Assembly: GCA_002426795.1 (NCBI GenBank)
Contig: DINQ01000014.1
Location: 1 to 44,737, forward strand
Source: Bacteroidales bacterium UBA5536
Lineage (GTDB): Bacteria; Bacteroidota; Bacteroidia; Bacteroidales; F082
Direction of reading: 5' to 3'
Length of the DNA stretch: 44,737 nt
A model generated the notes under the pieces. It saw only the letters and a program-made list of their open reading frames with translations. It was not told where the DNA came from and did not search any database. Within the stretch, counting starts at the first letter, position 1, and every line of letters starts with the position of its first letter. Shown in pieces: positions 13,814 through 23,320 of the stretch. Position numbers and translations under genes: made by a program.

Positions 13814-16009
13814 CTATTCTACCATTACTTTCAGCACATCGGCACTGGTTTTGGTCTGCACCCTGATCAGGTACATTCCTGGTGTCTGGCTACTCAGGTC
13901 AAGTTTGTATTCGGTGGCATCATTCAGCAAATAGGACGCAACCAGCTGTCCGTTTAACTGATAAACAGCAACCTCCTGGATCTGCTCGTTGTGCAGACTG
14001 CGCATATGGTACCAGCCATGGGTTGGGTTGGGATAAGCTTCGATGTGTTGCGAAACAACAGTCTGCTCATTCAGCTGCACAAAGTCTTCATCTGAATATT
14101 GAATCAGGTAGGCATGACAACGGTAGTGCGGTTCGGTATGTGAACTACCATTGTAGCCTGTATTGAGCAGGTTGGTGTAATCAGCCAGAACAAAGTCGAG
14201 GTTAACTGACTCTCCCGGCGTGAAATGTCCGTTCATGTCCCATTCCCAGGGTTGCACGTCCTGTCCCGGACACCAGCCTGAACGTGAATAGAGATAGGTT
14301 CCATTTTGCGGGCTACAGCTGTTCTGTGCACAGTCAGTCTTCCAAAGGTGTTGTTCAAAAGTTTCCTGCCCGTCGATCCAGATATGGTGCGTAAACTCAG
14401 AAAACTCGGCTGCATTCTGGGTATTTCCTTGTCCGTGTCCGGTCATCGTCATGCGGATCTTGGCTGCAACGGTCTCAGGCTCAATCATCACCTCTTTTGC
14501 GGGAAAGTCGTAAGAGATATCTGGATCACCATATACCCAGTTGTCTTCGTTCCAAAGCTTCACAACCTTGGTATAAGGATAGGCAGGTGTTCCTTCAACC
14601 AGTTCCAGTTCAACCGAAACCAGCCATCCGGAAGCGCCCCAAACCTGTACATAACTCACCCAGTCGACTTCGTTCACCAATAAGGATCGGAAATCGGTGA
14701 TGTCCCAGGTCCAGCCACCACAGGCCACACCAAAAGGTGTAATATAACGGGCAATCTCATAATTTTCACCGTCTTTGTTGATCATCAGCTTGGCAGGCTG
14801 ATCCCATGGATCGCAGCCACCTGTGGGACAATTGAGGTCAATATTGACATAGATTTCACTGTAGGCATCCAGGTTTTCAGGCATGTAAACTGTTTTGGTA
14901 TGCGATTGTCCGTATCCGCCATAGTTATGTCGTTCGTGATCGAAAATCATGTAATTAAGTGTAGGTGCAATGGTCTCGGTCAGGCTGTTGTTTTCGGTGT
15001 TGTCATCCCCTTCGAGTGCCACTGTTCCTGTGATTTCAATTTCTGAAACGCCCGTTAAGTCAACCAGATCATTGAAGGTATAAATATAGGTATCGAAAGG
15101 CGGAATGGTTACATCGACGGTTTCGGTTACCACCGGTCCATCACCAATCTGATAGCTCAGGTCGAAGCCTGTAACCTCCTGCGTAGCGAAGTTCTTTACT
15201 TCGAGTCTGATTTTTTCTTCCGCACTGAATCCGCTTCCGATGACAGAAGGCGAGGCAACACCAATCACGCCCATGTCAGCAGTAACCGGCTGAAAACCAT
15301 CTACCCAGGCTGTTTCGTCCATGTTAATCAGCTGGCCATCGTTTCCGTTGTTTGAGGCATCGCCAAGCACCATACCTGTTCCTTCATTCATCGGATAATA
15401 TGCCACCAAACCATCTTCGTTGCCGGTGAGTTCAACACTCATATTGGCCTGAATCTCTTCTTCGGTGCGGGCTACTTCCCAGATGCGGATTTCGTCGAGA
15501 CGACCATTCCAGAAACGACCCGGCCAGGTGGGGTTGTCGCCCAGATTCATCACAACTCCGGTTCCGTTTGTGAGCTCTCCAATGGCATCTTCAGTGCCTA
15601 TGAGCTGACCATTGATATAAAGCATCACCTGTGTGCCGGTATATACACCTGCCACATGATACCAGGCGTTGGTTCCGAGCAGCGCAGGCGTAGCAACCGA
15701 TTTCCAGCCTTCGTTAACTGATACTGTAAACTCTACACGGCCATTTTGTCCGGCAGTAAAACAGTAGCCTTTGTCGGGATTGGTGCCTTGTTTGCCTACA
15801 ATCACGCCACCCCAGATATTTGAGTTCCACTGGGCAGCATTGATCCAGGCTTCGATGGTCATGCCGTTGGTGGGATTGAGTTCAGGACTGTCGAGGATCC
15901 CAACTTTATCGTTGGTTCCGTCAAACAAAAGCGCATGGTTTTGCGCCATCAGCGTTGTTGCCGCTAAAGTGCACAACAAAACCATTAAAAGGGTATTGAT
16001 TTTCTTCAT
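13814..16009 (-). CDS. LamG plus PNGase F-like glycosidase with T9SS sorting domain
   Basis: This is a 731-residue exported protein. The signal peptide is residues 1-22. A LamG/concanavalin-like domain covers about 25-205 (HALLFDGTNDKV, GMTIEAWIN, WYHVAGVY, RLDEIRIW). An immunoglobulin-like linker covers about 245-345. Residues about 350-640 match peptide-N-glycosidase F: NCPTGGCDPWDQP (Asp403, equivalent to catalytic Asp60), ITPFGVACGGWTWDITDFRSLL, AAEFSEFTHHI (Glu535, equivalent to Glu206) and SGWCPG (578-582). At the Glu118 position it has Gln455 (SYVQVW for IYTETW), and Arg61 is Gln404. The end (658-731) is a T9SS domain (YPNPTHGW ... VLKVMVE). PNGase F frees N-glycans from asparagine. 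Activity here is uncertain because of the two changes. It is the last gene of the SusCD operon, 11 bases after the LamG protein gene. Confidence 0.88.
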   Translation of the reverse strand: MKKINTLLMVLLCTLAATTLMAQNHALLFDGTNDKVGILDSPELNPTNGMTIEAWINAAQWNSNIWGGVIVGKQGTNPDKGYCFTAGQNGRVEFTVSVNEGWKSVATPALLGTNAWYHVAGVYTGTQVMLYINGQLIGTEDAIGELTNGTGVVMNLGDNPTWPGRFWNGRLDEIRIWEVARTEEEIQANMSVELTGNEDGLVAYYPMNEGTGMVLGDASNNGNDGQLINMDETAWVDGFQPVTADMGVIGVASPSVIGSGFSAEEKIRLEVKNFATQEVTGFDLSYQIGDGPVVTETVDVTIPPFDTYIYTFNDLVDLTGVSEIEITGTVALEGDDNTENNSLTETIAPTLNYMIFDHERHNYGGYGQSHTKTVYMPENLDAYSEIYVNIDLNCPTGGCDPWDQPAKLMINKDGENYEIARYITPFGVACGGWTWDITDFRSLLVNEVDWVSYVQVWGASGWLVSVELELVEGTPAYPYTKVVKLWNEDNWVYGDPDISYDFPAKEVMIEPETVAAKIRMTMTGHGQGNTQNAAEFSEFTHHIWIDGQETFEQHLWKTDCAQNSCSPQNGTYLYSRSGWCPGQDVQPWEWDMNGHFTPGESVNLDFVLADYTNLLNTGYNGSSHTEPHYRCHAYLIQYSDEDFVQLNEQTVVSQHIEAYPNPTHGWYHMRSLHNEQIQEVAVYQLNGQLVASYLLNDATEYKLDLSSQTPGMYLIRVQTKTSADVLKVMVE

Positions 16010-16020
16010 GATGATAGGTA

Positions 16021-17523
16021 TTAATTTTTGATGATTTTCTTGACAATTTTTCCTTTTTCTGTTTCCAGCACAAGCAAATACAGACCACTTTCAAAAGATG
16101 ACAGATCAATGGTCTGCGTTTGGGCATCTGATTGAAGGTTGAGAAGCTCAGCGCCCGACAGACTGCGAACACTGATGGTTGTGTAGAGTGGCAACCCACT
16201 GATGTGCAGCTGTTCCTTCACCGGATTGGGAACAAGTTGCAGTCCTGCAAAAGGTGATTCAGAAACTGTAGTCCATCCCTGAACAGGAAATTCCACTGTG
16301 GCATAACCAAGTGCGTAAAACCCATCGCGAAACTGCATATTGTTGAATTGGAATACACCGGCCACAGGTCTGGTTGGACGCATCACAGCTGTGAAATTAT
16401 CCGCTTCGCCAGCACGGTAAAGCAACACATACTGGCTGATATCGGCATTTGCCGGTATATCGGCAGCTGCAGCCTCTTCGAGCAGGATAGTGAGGCTTCC
16501 GCCCACACCGCCTGCACAGTTGATGTACCATTGGCGCTGGGTACGCTGAAAGCCTGCTGGTGGATTTTCAGGTGCAAGATCACTGCTTACACCTTCGAGG
16601 CCGTTGTGCCCTGCCACTACATATTTTCTAAATTCCTTTTCCTGTATGTCGCTGATGACCAGCAAGCCATTGCTTGTGCTGATGCGGTGATAGTTCTCTG
16701 CATTGCGATACCAGGCTGCCTTTACATCGCTCATCCCTGCCATCGTCAAGTTGCCAACAGGTGCTGATGAAACAGCAAAAGAAGTGCTTTCGTGATCTGC
16801 ATTGCTGAGGGTGCCATCAAAATTGTTGGGTCCGGCGTCAGGCACAAGACTGCCCGCTGCCTCGTTGAAATTGTAATATGCGACCAGGTTTTCTTCATCC
16901 CCAAGCAGTTCAACATGCATGCGCGCATTCACTTCGGCCTGCGAAAGGGCTTTGTTCCACACACGTACCTCATCCATATCGCCATAAAACTGAAACGACA
17001 ACAAATCCCATGGTGCATTGCCAATGATGAAAGGCCGCTCGTTGCTCACCACTGCTGTGTTGGGGAACATTGTCGTTTCGCCGGCCAGCACACCATTGAC
17101 AAAACTTTGGATTTTACCCGAACTGATGGAATAGGTGGTAACGAGATGCACAAAAGATGAGTCTGGTTCCATGGGGCCATCGCCGGGGCGTGGCACTTCC
17201 TGCTTGGTGGGATTGAAATACTCGGCATACACATGCAGGTTCTCGAAACCAAACACATAGCCGTTGTCGATGGGATCGTGGTATTCGATCTTGCCCATCA
17301 TCTTGCGGTTCTCGGCAAAAGTATAGGCCCGCGCCCAAACTTCGAGGCTCATCTCGCCACCAAGATTAAAGGCGTCGTCGTTGCCACAATCGATATACAG
17401 GCTGGGTTGCCCGGTTGTGTTCCAGGTCTCGTAGTCGATCGACCAGCATTTATTTGCCGTCGATTGCCCTTGCACCGAAACAAGGAGGGGAAGCAACAAA
17501 AACAGAAGTAGAAGTTTTCTCAT
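16021..17523 (-). CDS. LamG-domain protein with T9SS sorting domain
   Basis: This is a 500-residue exported protein starting at 17523. The frame is open 13 codons further, but MRKLLLLFLLLPLLVSVQGQ is a clear signal peptide. A LamG domain spans about 25-230 (CWSIDYETW, EMSLEVWARAY, KMMGKIEYHD, FQFYGDMDEVRVWNKALS, VELLGDEENLVAYYNFNE). This fold commonly binds or cleaves glycans. The middle (about 260-410) is a beta-rich region that is not recognised. The last 80 residues are a T9SS domain (LVPNPVKEQLHI, GAELLNL, GLYLLVLETEKGK, final KKIIKN). It lies 23 bases behind SusD and 11 bases before the LamG/PNGase F-like gene, and shares the first domain type with the latter. A role in surface glycan binding next to the transporter is inferred. 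Confidence 0.88.
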   Translation of the reverse strand: MRKLLLLFLLLPLLVSVQGQSTANKCWSIDYETWNTTGQPSLYIDCGNDDAFNLGGEMSLEVWARAYTFAENRKMMGKIEYHDPIDNGYVFGFENLHVYAEYFNPTKQEVPRPGDGPMEPDSSFVHLVTTYSISSGKIQSFVNGVLAGETTMFPNTAVVSNERPFIIGNAPWDLLSFQFYGDMDEVRVWNKALSQAEVNARMHVELLGDEENLVAYYNFNEAAGSLVPDAGPNNFDGTLSNADHESTSFAVSSAPVGNLTMAGMSDVKAAWYRNAENYHRISTSNGLLVISDIQEKEFRKYVVAGHNGLEGVSSDLAPENPPAGFQRTQRQWYINCAGGVGGSLTILLEEAAAADIPANADISQYVLLYRAGEADNFTAVMRPTRPVAGVFQFNNMQFRDGFYALGYATVEFPVQGWTTVSESPFAGLQLVPNPVKEQLHISGLPLYTTISVRSLSGAELLNLQSDAQTQTIDLSSFESGLYLLVLETEKGKIVKKIIKN

Positions 17524-17546
17524 ATCAAATGGGGTATTTAGGTTTC

Positions 17547-19067
17547 TTACTGATCCCACCAAAGGGGTGTTAGCTGGCTGTCAGGCCCCTGCTGCTCCAC
17601 AGCCGTTAAATAATTGGTTCTGTTATAGGTAAACTCAGAATAAGGATAGCGCAGGCGTTTGGGAAAAATAGTTTCATCAATCGGATTGCCGTCAACATCG
17701 CGCAAAACCGGAAATCCTGTTCTGCGGTATTCGGCATAAGCCTCAAACACATTTTCGTAGGCAAACAGGATGTATTTCTGGGTGATGATCTGCTCCAAAT
17801 CAGCTTCCGAAATCCTGTTGAGGTAGTTCAAAATATCTGTTTCGCTGATCTTTGGCATGTCAGCATGGGCATTCATGTATTGCATATGCGCCCTGACACC
17901 TTGTTTGAGGTAGTCCATCGGGTTGCCAAACCACCAGCCTTTGAGCGCCGCTTCAGCCTGCAAAAAGCACATTTCTGAAAAACTCAGCAAGGGCATGGGC
18001 CGGTCGTTGTTGAGGTACCATTTGCCGATGCGCGACACATCGCCCCAGCGTCCGAGCGGATCGCCCAATTGGGCATCCAGGTTGTAGTTTTGCCAGATAT
18101 CGCTGTTGTAGGCCACCAGATTTGGGACGCCGCGGTATTCATCGATGAAGGGGAAAGCGTCCGAAAGGCTTGTCTTTTCGAGGATGTAACCAATACGTGG
18201 ATCGTCTGTGGTTTGAAGCATATCAACCAGAAACTTGCTCGGATTGATGTATTGTTCGCCTTCCTGGTAGCGGATCACAGCAGCTTCGAGCAGAGGTTTG
18301 TTATACACGCTGTTGAACTGAAAAGCGGCCGTTTGTGATTCATCGGAGATCAGGACCACCTGCGACAATTCAGCAATCTCTTCCCGCGCTCTTTCAGGCA
18401 ATACATTGGAGATCCGCATGGCCAATCTGAACCTCAGCGCGTTGGCAAAACGGATCCAGCCTTCCATATTCCCTGCAAAAAGCAGGTCGGAAGATGCCTC
18501 GTAAAAAGGTTTGGCCGGATCAAAGCTTTCTGCAGCCGTTTTCAGGTCGCTGAGCAACTGCAGGTATATCTGTTGCTGGGTATCGTATGCCGGTGTAAAA
18601 TCGAGCGCCGGGTTGCCGTTGAGCGCTTCCGAATAGGGTGCATCGCCCCATAAGTCGGTGATGCGGTGCATCATAAAACTCTTCCAGATGGCAGCGGCAG
18701 CCTGTTTGTTTACCCAATCGGGATGTGTCGCTGCCTCACGGATGATGACCTGGGCATTGTTCATGGCATCGATATAGGTCTCGTTCCAGAAAGCATCGCC
18801 ACCCGAGGGCGAAGGGTATTCATTGCCGGGCTCCACCCCACCCCTGCTGGCAAAATACATCATCCACTGATCGAGACCGTTGTATTCGAGGTGCGAGGCG
18901 GTGAGATAGCCACCCATGCCACGTTTTACAGCGTATTTAAACAGCAGATCGGGGTCGGCTTGCGTGCTGTTGTTGGGGTCTTTATTCAGTTCGGCCAGGT
19001 CTTTCACGCACGACTGCAAACCCAGCAATAAACCTAAAATCAATACTATGTATACTTTTCTTTGCAT
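17547..19067 (-). CDS. SusD/RagB-family outer-membrane lipoprotein
   Basis: This 506-residue lipoprotein has the signal MQRKVYIVLILGLLLGLQSC with lipidated Cys20. The body matches the SusD-like branch whose members begin LAELNKDPNNSTQADPDLLFKYA (helical TPR scaffold), with FANALRFRLAMRIS, the surface-binding core about residues 140-420, and EAYAEYRRTGFPVL near the C-terminus. SusD proteins form the lid on the SusC channel and hand over oligosaccharides or peptides. It follows susC by only 3 bases, the usual order. The ligand cannot be told from sequence, but the PNGase F-like neighbour points to glycoprotein glycans. Confidence 0.93.
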   Translation of the reverse strand: MQRKVYIVLILGLLLGLQSCVKDLAELNKDPNNSTQADPDLLFKYAVKRGMGGYLTASHLEYNGLDQWMMYFASRGGVEPGNEYPSPSGGDAFWNETYIDAMNNAQVIIREAATHPDWVNKQAAAAIWKSFMMHRITDLWGDAPYSEALNGNPALDFTPAYDTQQQIYLQLLSDLKTAAESFDPAKPFYEASSDLLFAGNMEGWIRFANALRFRLAMRISNVLPERAREEIAELSQVVLISDESQTAAFQFNSVYNKPLLEAAVIRYQEGEQYINPSKFLVDMLQTTDDPRIGYILEKTSLSDAFPFIDEYRGVPNLVAYNSDIWQNYNLDAQLGDPLGRWGDVSRIGKWYLNNDRPMPLLSFSEMCFLQAEAALKGWWFGNPMDYLKQGVRAHMQYMNAHADMPKISETDILNYLNRISEADLEQIITQKYILFAYENVFEAYAEYRRTGFPVLRDVDGNPIDETIFPKRLRYPYSEFTYNRTNYLTAVEQQGPDSQLTPLWWDQ

Positions 19068-19070
19068 GGC

Positions 19071-22000
19071 TTACAGATTGATTGACAATGAAAAACCCAT
19101 ACTTCGTTTATTCGGGTAGGAATACAGCTCATAGCCCTGTCCGTTGCCATTGGTGAGCATGGTTTCGGGATCGACATTCGGTACCTTGCTGTAGATCAGC
19201 CAGAGGTTGTTGGCAAACACACCCACCGAAGCTTTTTTGAGCCGCAGCCTGCCTGCAAGTGATTGCGGCAGCTGGTAGCTGATACTCAGCTCGCGCAGTT
19301 TGATAAAACTGGCATCGTAGATAAAGGGTTCATGAATTTCTTCCTGCCAAAGGCTCACTTTCTGGTAGTACTGATAGGGGTCAACAAAGGTCTGGTTGGG
19401 CTTGCCGCTCACGTCAGCTCCATTGATCACCGTGCCGGCCGCATATACACCTTCGATCAGCAAACCGCCTGTAGGGGTCCACTCCGCTGGCGCCAATCCT
19501 GCTGCAACACGGTCTCTTTCCGACTGGTACCAGGCCTCGCGGCCTTCGAGGGTTTCTGTAAAATTACCGGCATAGCCATCGCCATACATATTGGTACCTG
19601 AGAACATCTCTCCGCCAAACTGCCCGTGCAACAAAAACGAAAGTGACCATTGTCGGTAACTGAAGTTGCTGCCCAGCGACAGGCTAAAATCGGGCGTAAA
19701 GTTCCCCAGCACTTTGGGTGTCTCGTCGCGGATCACCATGCCTGCCTTGTCGACGAGCACCTGACCGGTTTCGTCGCGCAGGAAGCCATAGCCCACGATA
19801 TCGCCATAGGGATGGCCGGGACGTGCCTCGATGGTGAGTCGCCAGTGTTCGTAAAGTGTTGCTCTTTCCACATTGGGTGCAAGCTCGAGTATCTGCGACT
19901 GGTTTTTGGCATAGGCCAGATTGAGGTCCCATTGCAGATTTTCGCTTTGCAAAGGTCTGGCATTGACCTGCATCTCCCAGCCTTTGTTTTGGATGATGCC
20001 TGAATTTACAATGGCGGTATAGTATCCCGAGGCTGCCGAAACAGGCATATTGGTGATCTGGTTGTGCGAACGGGTGTCGTACCAGGTTACATCCAGACCA
20101 ATCCGGTTCATGAAGAACTTCATTTCGGCTCCAGCCTCAAACGAATTGACCAGTTCAGGCAGCAAACCCAGGTTGGGGATGGTGCGGTCGATGAAAGCCA
20201 TGTTGCCATAGCCTTCGTTGTTCACAATTTCGTAAGTGGTCTCCAGCTGATAGGGGTCGGCGTCGCTCCCAACACCTGCATAGCTCATCCTCAGCTTTCC
20301 GAAGCTCAGGTTTTTCTTCTCGCTCATCAGCTCCGAAAACACAAATCCCAGACTTACGGATGGATAGAAAAATGCGTTGTCGTTGGCTGGCAGTGTGGAT
20401 GACCAGTCGTTGCGGGCCGTGAGATCGAGGTACAAAAAGCGCTTGTAATCGAACTGCGCAAAGGCATAGAGCGAGTTTTTGGCAGCTTCGCTCAGGGTCT
20501 TGCGCTGATATATGGGGTTCAGGCTGTTGTCGAGGGTGTACACAAAAGGCTCAACCAGTCCGCCTTCGGTATTGGCATTTTCATTTTCCGATTTAAAATA
20601 CATGGCATTGCCGCCCAGGTTGACGGTGTAGCGGATTATGTCATTCCAGCTGTCGCTGTAAGTCGCCAGGAAATCGCTGTTGATCAGTTGCTGTTTGCTG
20701 CCCGACTTGCTGTATCGGCCCGGACCATAAATCAGCCCTTTCATGGCGTCGATCGACCAGAAGTCGGTTTTGGAGATATCGGGTGCTGTGCGCAGCATCA
20801 GCTTAAGCTTGTCGTTAAGCGTATATTCGAGAGACACATGACCGAAATAGCGGTTGCGCTGATCCTGGTTTTTCTGGTAGGCGATGTTCCAGTAGGGATT
20901 TGTCATCCAGCTCCAGTTTTGGTACCAGGTTACTTCGCTCCCGTCGGCACGCTGGTAATAATCGCTCAGCGACTGTACGGGGATGTGACGCGGCATGTGA
21001 ATGAAGTTGCGGTTGGGGTTGTCGTGCGCGTCAGAAAGTCCGGGACGGTTGTCGACCTTGCTGTTGGTGAAATTAAGATAAGTGCTCAACGTCAGATTCT
21101 TCCAGATTTTGGCTGTGATATTGGCACCGATATTCGTACGGTTGTAACGCAATCCCGGAATGATATCTTTGGTAGCCACATTGGCCAGCGAAAAACGGTA
21201 AGTCAGGTTTTTGGTGCCGCCATCCAGACTCAGGGCGTTGTTGCTGGTGATGCCGGTTTCGAAATAATCTTTATAGTTGTCGGGTTGGGGGGAGAAGCTT
21301 CGGCTTTTACCATCCCAGTCCACAATCTCCTGCCCTTCCATCTTTGGCCCCCAGCTTCCCTTGCTGAAGTCGTAAGTCGGGTTAAAAGTGGGAATGCCTT
21401 CGATGATATCCCAGGCGCCTTCAAACTTGCCGTTGCGTCCTGCCCCATAGGTGTTTTGCAGGTCGTACAGAATATAGGCCCTGTCGATGGAGGTGTTGGT
21501 ACTAAACTGAACGCCGATTTTCTTTCCGGCTTTTCCTTTTTTGGTGGTGATCAGAATCACACCGTCCATGGCCTGCGATCCATAAAGCGCTGATGCGCTG
21601 GCACCTTTGAGCACCGAGATGCTTTCAATATCGTCGGGGTTGATGTCGGAAACACCATTGCCATAGTCGCGCCCACCCCATTCGGCGCCTGAGTTGCTGT
21701 TGGTAGAATTATTGATAGGCACCCCATCCACAACAATCAATGCCTGGTTGTCGCCTGTGATGGAGTTGTTGCCCCGCAGGATAATACGGCTCGACGTTCC
21801 GGCACCGCCATTGGTTGCTGTAATCTGCAAACCAGCCACCTTGCCGCTCAGTTTGTTGATCACACTCACATCATTCGATTTCACCAGTTCGGCATTGTTG
21901 ACCTCGGTCATGGCATAACCCAGTGATTTCTTCTCGCGTTTGATGCCCAGTGCGGTCACCACCACCTCATCGAGTACTTCGGCTTTGGCAGCCATGAGCA

Positions 22001-22268
22001 CCTGCATCAGTCCCTGAGGTATGGCGACAGTATCCTGCTCGAAGCCAACCGCTGAGAACACCAGGTAGGTTTCACCGGCAGGAAGATCGAGCACAAAATG
22101 CCCATCTATATCAGAGCTGGTGCCCCGGCCGCTTTGGAGTCCGATGATGTTGACAAAAGGAATCGGTTGTTTGTCCGCGGCCGACCGAACGAGGCCTTCG
22201 ACCTGCTGCTGGGCCATCGACGACAGCCCCAACAGCAAAAGCAACCAAGTGATTATTCTCTGCAGCAT
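19071..22268 (-). CDS. SusC/RagA-family TonB-dependent outer-membrane transporter
   Basis: This is a 1065-residue outer-membrane receptor. The signal peptide is residues 1-19 (ends SMAQ). A carboxypeptidase-regulatory-like domain follows (about 22-95: VEGLVRSAADKQPIPFVNI, GTSSDIDGHFVLDLP). The plug domain starts with VVVTALGIKREKKSLGYA and includes RIILRGNNSITGDNQALIVVDGVPI and SISVLKGASASALYGSQ. The rest is a 22-strand barrel ending in an aromatic residue set (SMGFSLSINL). It imports large ligands with energy from TonB-ExbBD, together with the SusD gene that follows by 3 bases. Its start lies 16 bases inside the end of the lacI frame, so translation is probably coupled to the repressor gene. 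Confidence 0.95.
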   Translation of the reverse strand: MLQRIITWLLLLLGLSSMAQQQVEGLVRSAADKQPIPFVNIIGLQSGRGTSSDIDGHFVLDLPAGETYLVFSAVGFEQDTVAIPQGLMQVLMAAKAEVLDEVVVTALGIKREKKSLGYAMTEVNNAELVKSNDVSVINKLSGKVAGLQITATNGGAGTSSRIILRGNNSITGDNQALIVVDGVPINNSTNSNSGAEWGGRDYGNGVSDINPDDIESISVLKGASASALYGSQAMDGVILITTKKGKAGKKIGVQFSTNTSIDRAYILYDLQNTYGAGRNGKFEGAWDIIEGIPTFNPTYDFSKGSWGPKMEGQEIVDWDGKSRSFSPQPDNYKDYFETGITSNNALSLDGGTKNLTYRFSLANVATKDIIPGLRYNRTNIGANITAKIWKNLTLSTYLNFTNSKVDNRPGLSDAHDNPNRNFIHMPRHIPVQSLSDYYQRADGSEVTWYQNWSWMTNPYWNIAYQKNQDQRNRYFGHVSLEYTLNDKLKLMLRTAPDISKTDFWSIDAMKGLIYGPGRYSKSGSKQQLINSDFLATYSDSWNDIIRYTVNLGGNAMYFKSENENANTEGGLVEPFVYTLDNSLNPIYQRKTLSEAAKNSLYAFAQFDYKRFLYLDLTARNDWSSTLPANDNAFFYPSVSLGFVFSELMSEKKNLSFGKLRMSYAGVGSDADPYQLETTYEIVNNEGYGNMAFIDRTIPNLGLLPELVNSFEAGAEMKFFMNRIGLDVTWYDTRSHNQITNMPVSAASGYYTAIVNSGIIQNKGWEMQVNARPLQSENLQWDLNLAYAKNQSQILELAPNVERATLYEHWRLTIEARPGHPYGDIVGYGFLRDETGQVLVDKAGMVIRDETPKVLGNFTPDFSLSLGSNFSYRQWSLSFLLHGQFGGEMFSGTNMYGDGYAGNFTETLEGREAWYQSERDRVAAGLAPAEWTPTGGLLIEGVYAAGTVINGADVSGKPNQTFVDPYQYYQKVSLWQEEIHEPFIYDASFIKLRELSISYQLPQSLAGRLRLKKASVGVFANNLWLIYSKVPNVDPETMLTNGNGQGYELYSYPNKRSMGFSLSINL

Positions 22269-23284
22269 GATGATTCGCGTATGGTGAAAGTGGTTTGTAA
22301 AATTTCTTTCCGTGGAGCAAAACCCGTTTCTGTCAGTTGGTGCAACACCAGTTGCACAGCTACCTTTCCGATCTCGTCGAGAGGCTGGGCAATGCTGCTA
22401 AGAGCAGGGGCAGTATATTGAAACAACTCCACATCATCAAAGGTGATGAGCGACAAATCTTTGGGAATGCTTATCCCCAGCTCCCGGGCACTCTTGAGGC
22501 AGGCCACAGCCAGGTTGTTGTTGGCAGTGAAAAGGGCCGTCATTTCAGGGTGCTCCTTCAAAAAACGGCTGATCAGCTCATATTGTTTTTCCTTCAGCTG
22601 CATATAATCCACCTGCAGCAAGTGGGCAGGGTTGAGACTTTTGTTTCGTGCGGCAAAAGCAGCCTCGTAACCTTTTCTGCGGTCTTGCAAAGAACTGATA
22701 TGGTCGGGAGTGAGGCTGATAAAACCAATGTTTTCGTGTCCTGTGTCGAAAAGATGGCCGATGGCCTGCTGCACCGCCTTCACATTATCGACCCCCACAA
22801 AATGGTGGTTGCTATTGCCCAGATTGCGGTCGAACAGCACGAGCGGAAAACCCTGTGGAACAATTTGCGAGAGCGTTTCGGTGGAGCGCATGGTCGAAGT
22901 CATGATGATGCCATCCACCTGCCTGTCGAGCAGCATCTTGAGCAGACGTCGCTCGCGGCTTTCGTTTTCGTCGGAGCTGCACACGATCAGGCTGTAGCCT
23001 TCGGCCTCGGCCTGGTGCTCGATGGTGCGGGTGATGCGGGCATAAAAAGGATTGGAGATATCGGCCACGAGCAACCCAAGCGTCTTGGTTTGTCCCATGC
23101 GCAGGCCACGTGCCACCTGATTGGGCTTGTAGTTGAGCGCCCTGGCTTTTTCGAGCACGCGGCGTTGGGTGTCTTTGTTGATGGCCAGGGCATCGGCCTT
23201 GCCGTTGAGCACCAGTGATACCAGTGTTTTGGAGACATTCAGCTCCGAGGCAATGGACGACAAGGTGACTTTTTGTGCCTTCAT
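22253..23284 (-). CDS. LacI-family transcriptional regulator
   Basis: The protein has 343 residues from the ATG at 23284. The frame is open 12 codons further, but MKAQKVTLSSIASELNVSKTLVS is the normal LacI start, and the operator and -7 element lie upstream of it. Residues about 6-50 are the LacI helix-turn-helix with the hinge helix NYKPNQVARGLRMG. Residues 60-343 are a periplasmic-binding-protein-like sensor domain (TLGLLVADISNPFYARI, VDGIIMTST, LVLFDR, DDVELFQY) that should bind a sugar or related effector. It is the first gene of the LacI-SusC-SusD-LamG-PNGase F-like operon and overlaps susC by 16 bases. A palindromic operator (23294-23309) overlaps its own promoter, so it probably represses the whole operon. 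Confidence 0.93.
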   Translation of the reverse strand: MKAQKVTLSSIASELNVSKTLVSLVLNGKADALAINKDTQRRVLEKARALNYKPNQVARGLRMGQTKTLGLLVADISNPFYARITRTIEHQAEAEGYSLIVCSSDENESRERRLLKMLLDRQVDGIIMTSTMRSTETLSQIVPQGFPLVLFDRNLGNSNHHFVGVDNVKAVQQAIGHLFDTGHENIGFISLTPDHISSLQDRRKGYEAAFAARNKSLNPAHLLQVDYMQLKEKQYELISRFLKEHPEMTALFTANNNLAVACLKSARELGISIPKDLSLITFDDVELFQYTAPALSSIAQPLDEIGKVAVQLVLHQLTETGFAPRKEILQTTFTIRESSCCRE

Positions 23285-23289
23285 GACAA

Positions 23290-23320
23290 CAAAACTAAAT
23301 CGTTTTAGTAAACTATGCAA
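23290..23320 (-). promoter_or_regulatory. Promoter of the lacI-susCD operon
   Basis: On the minus strand: TTG (23318-23320), 20 bases, then TAGTTTTG (23290-23297). It fits the Bacteroidota pattern and overlaps the LacI operator. Confidence 0.65.
23294..23309. promoter_or_regulatory. LacI-type operator
   Basis: ACTAAATCGTTTTAGT is a 16-bp palindrome with 6-bp arms (ACTAAA/TTTAGT) around a central CG, the layout of LacI/PurR-family operators. It lies 9 bases before the lacI start and covers the -7 element. Confidence 0.7.
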
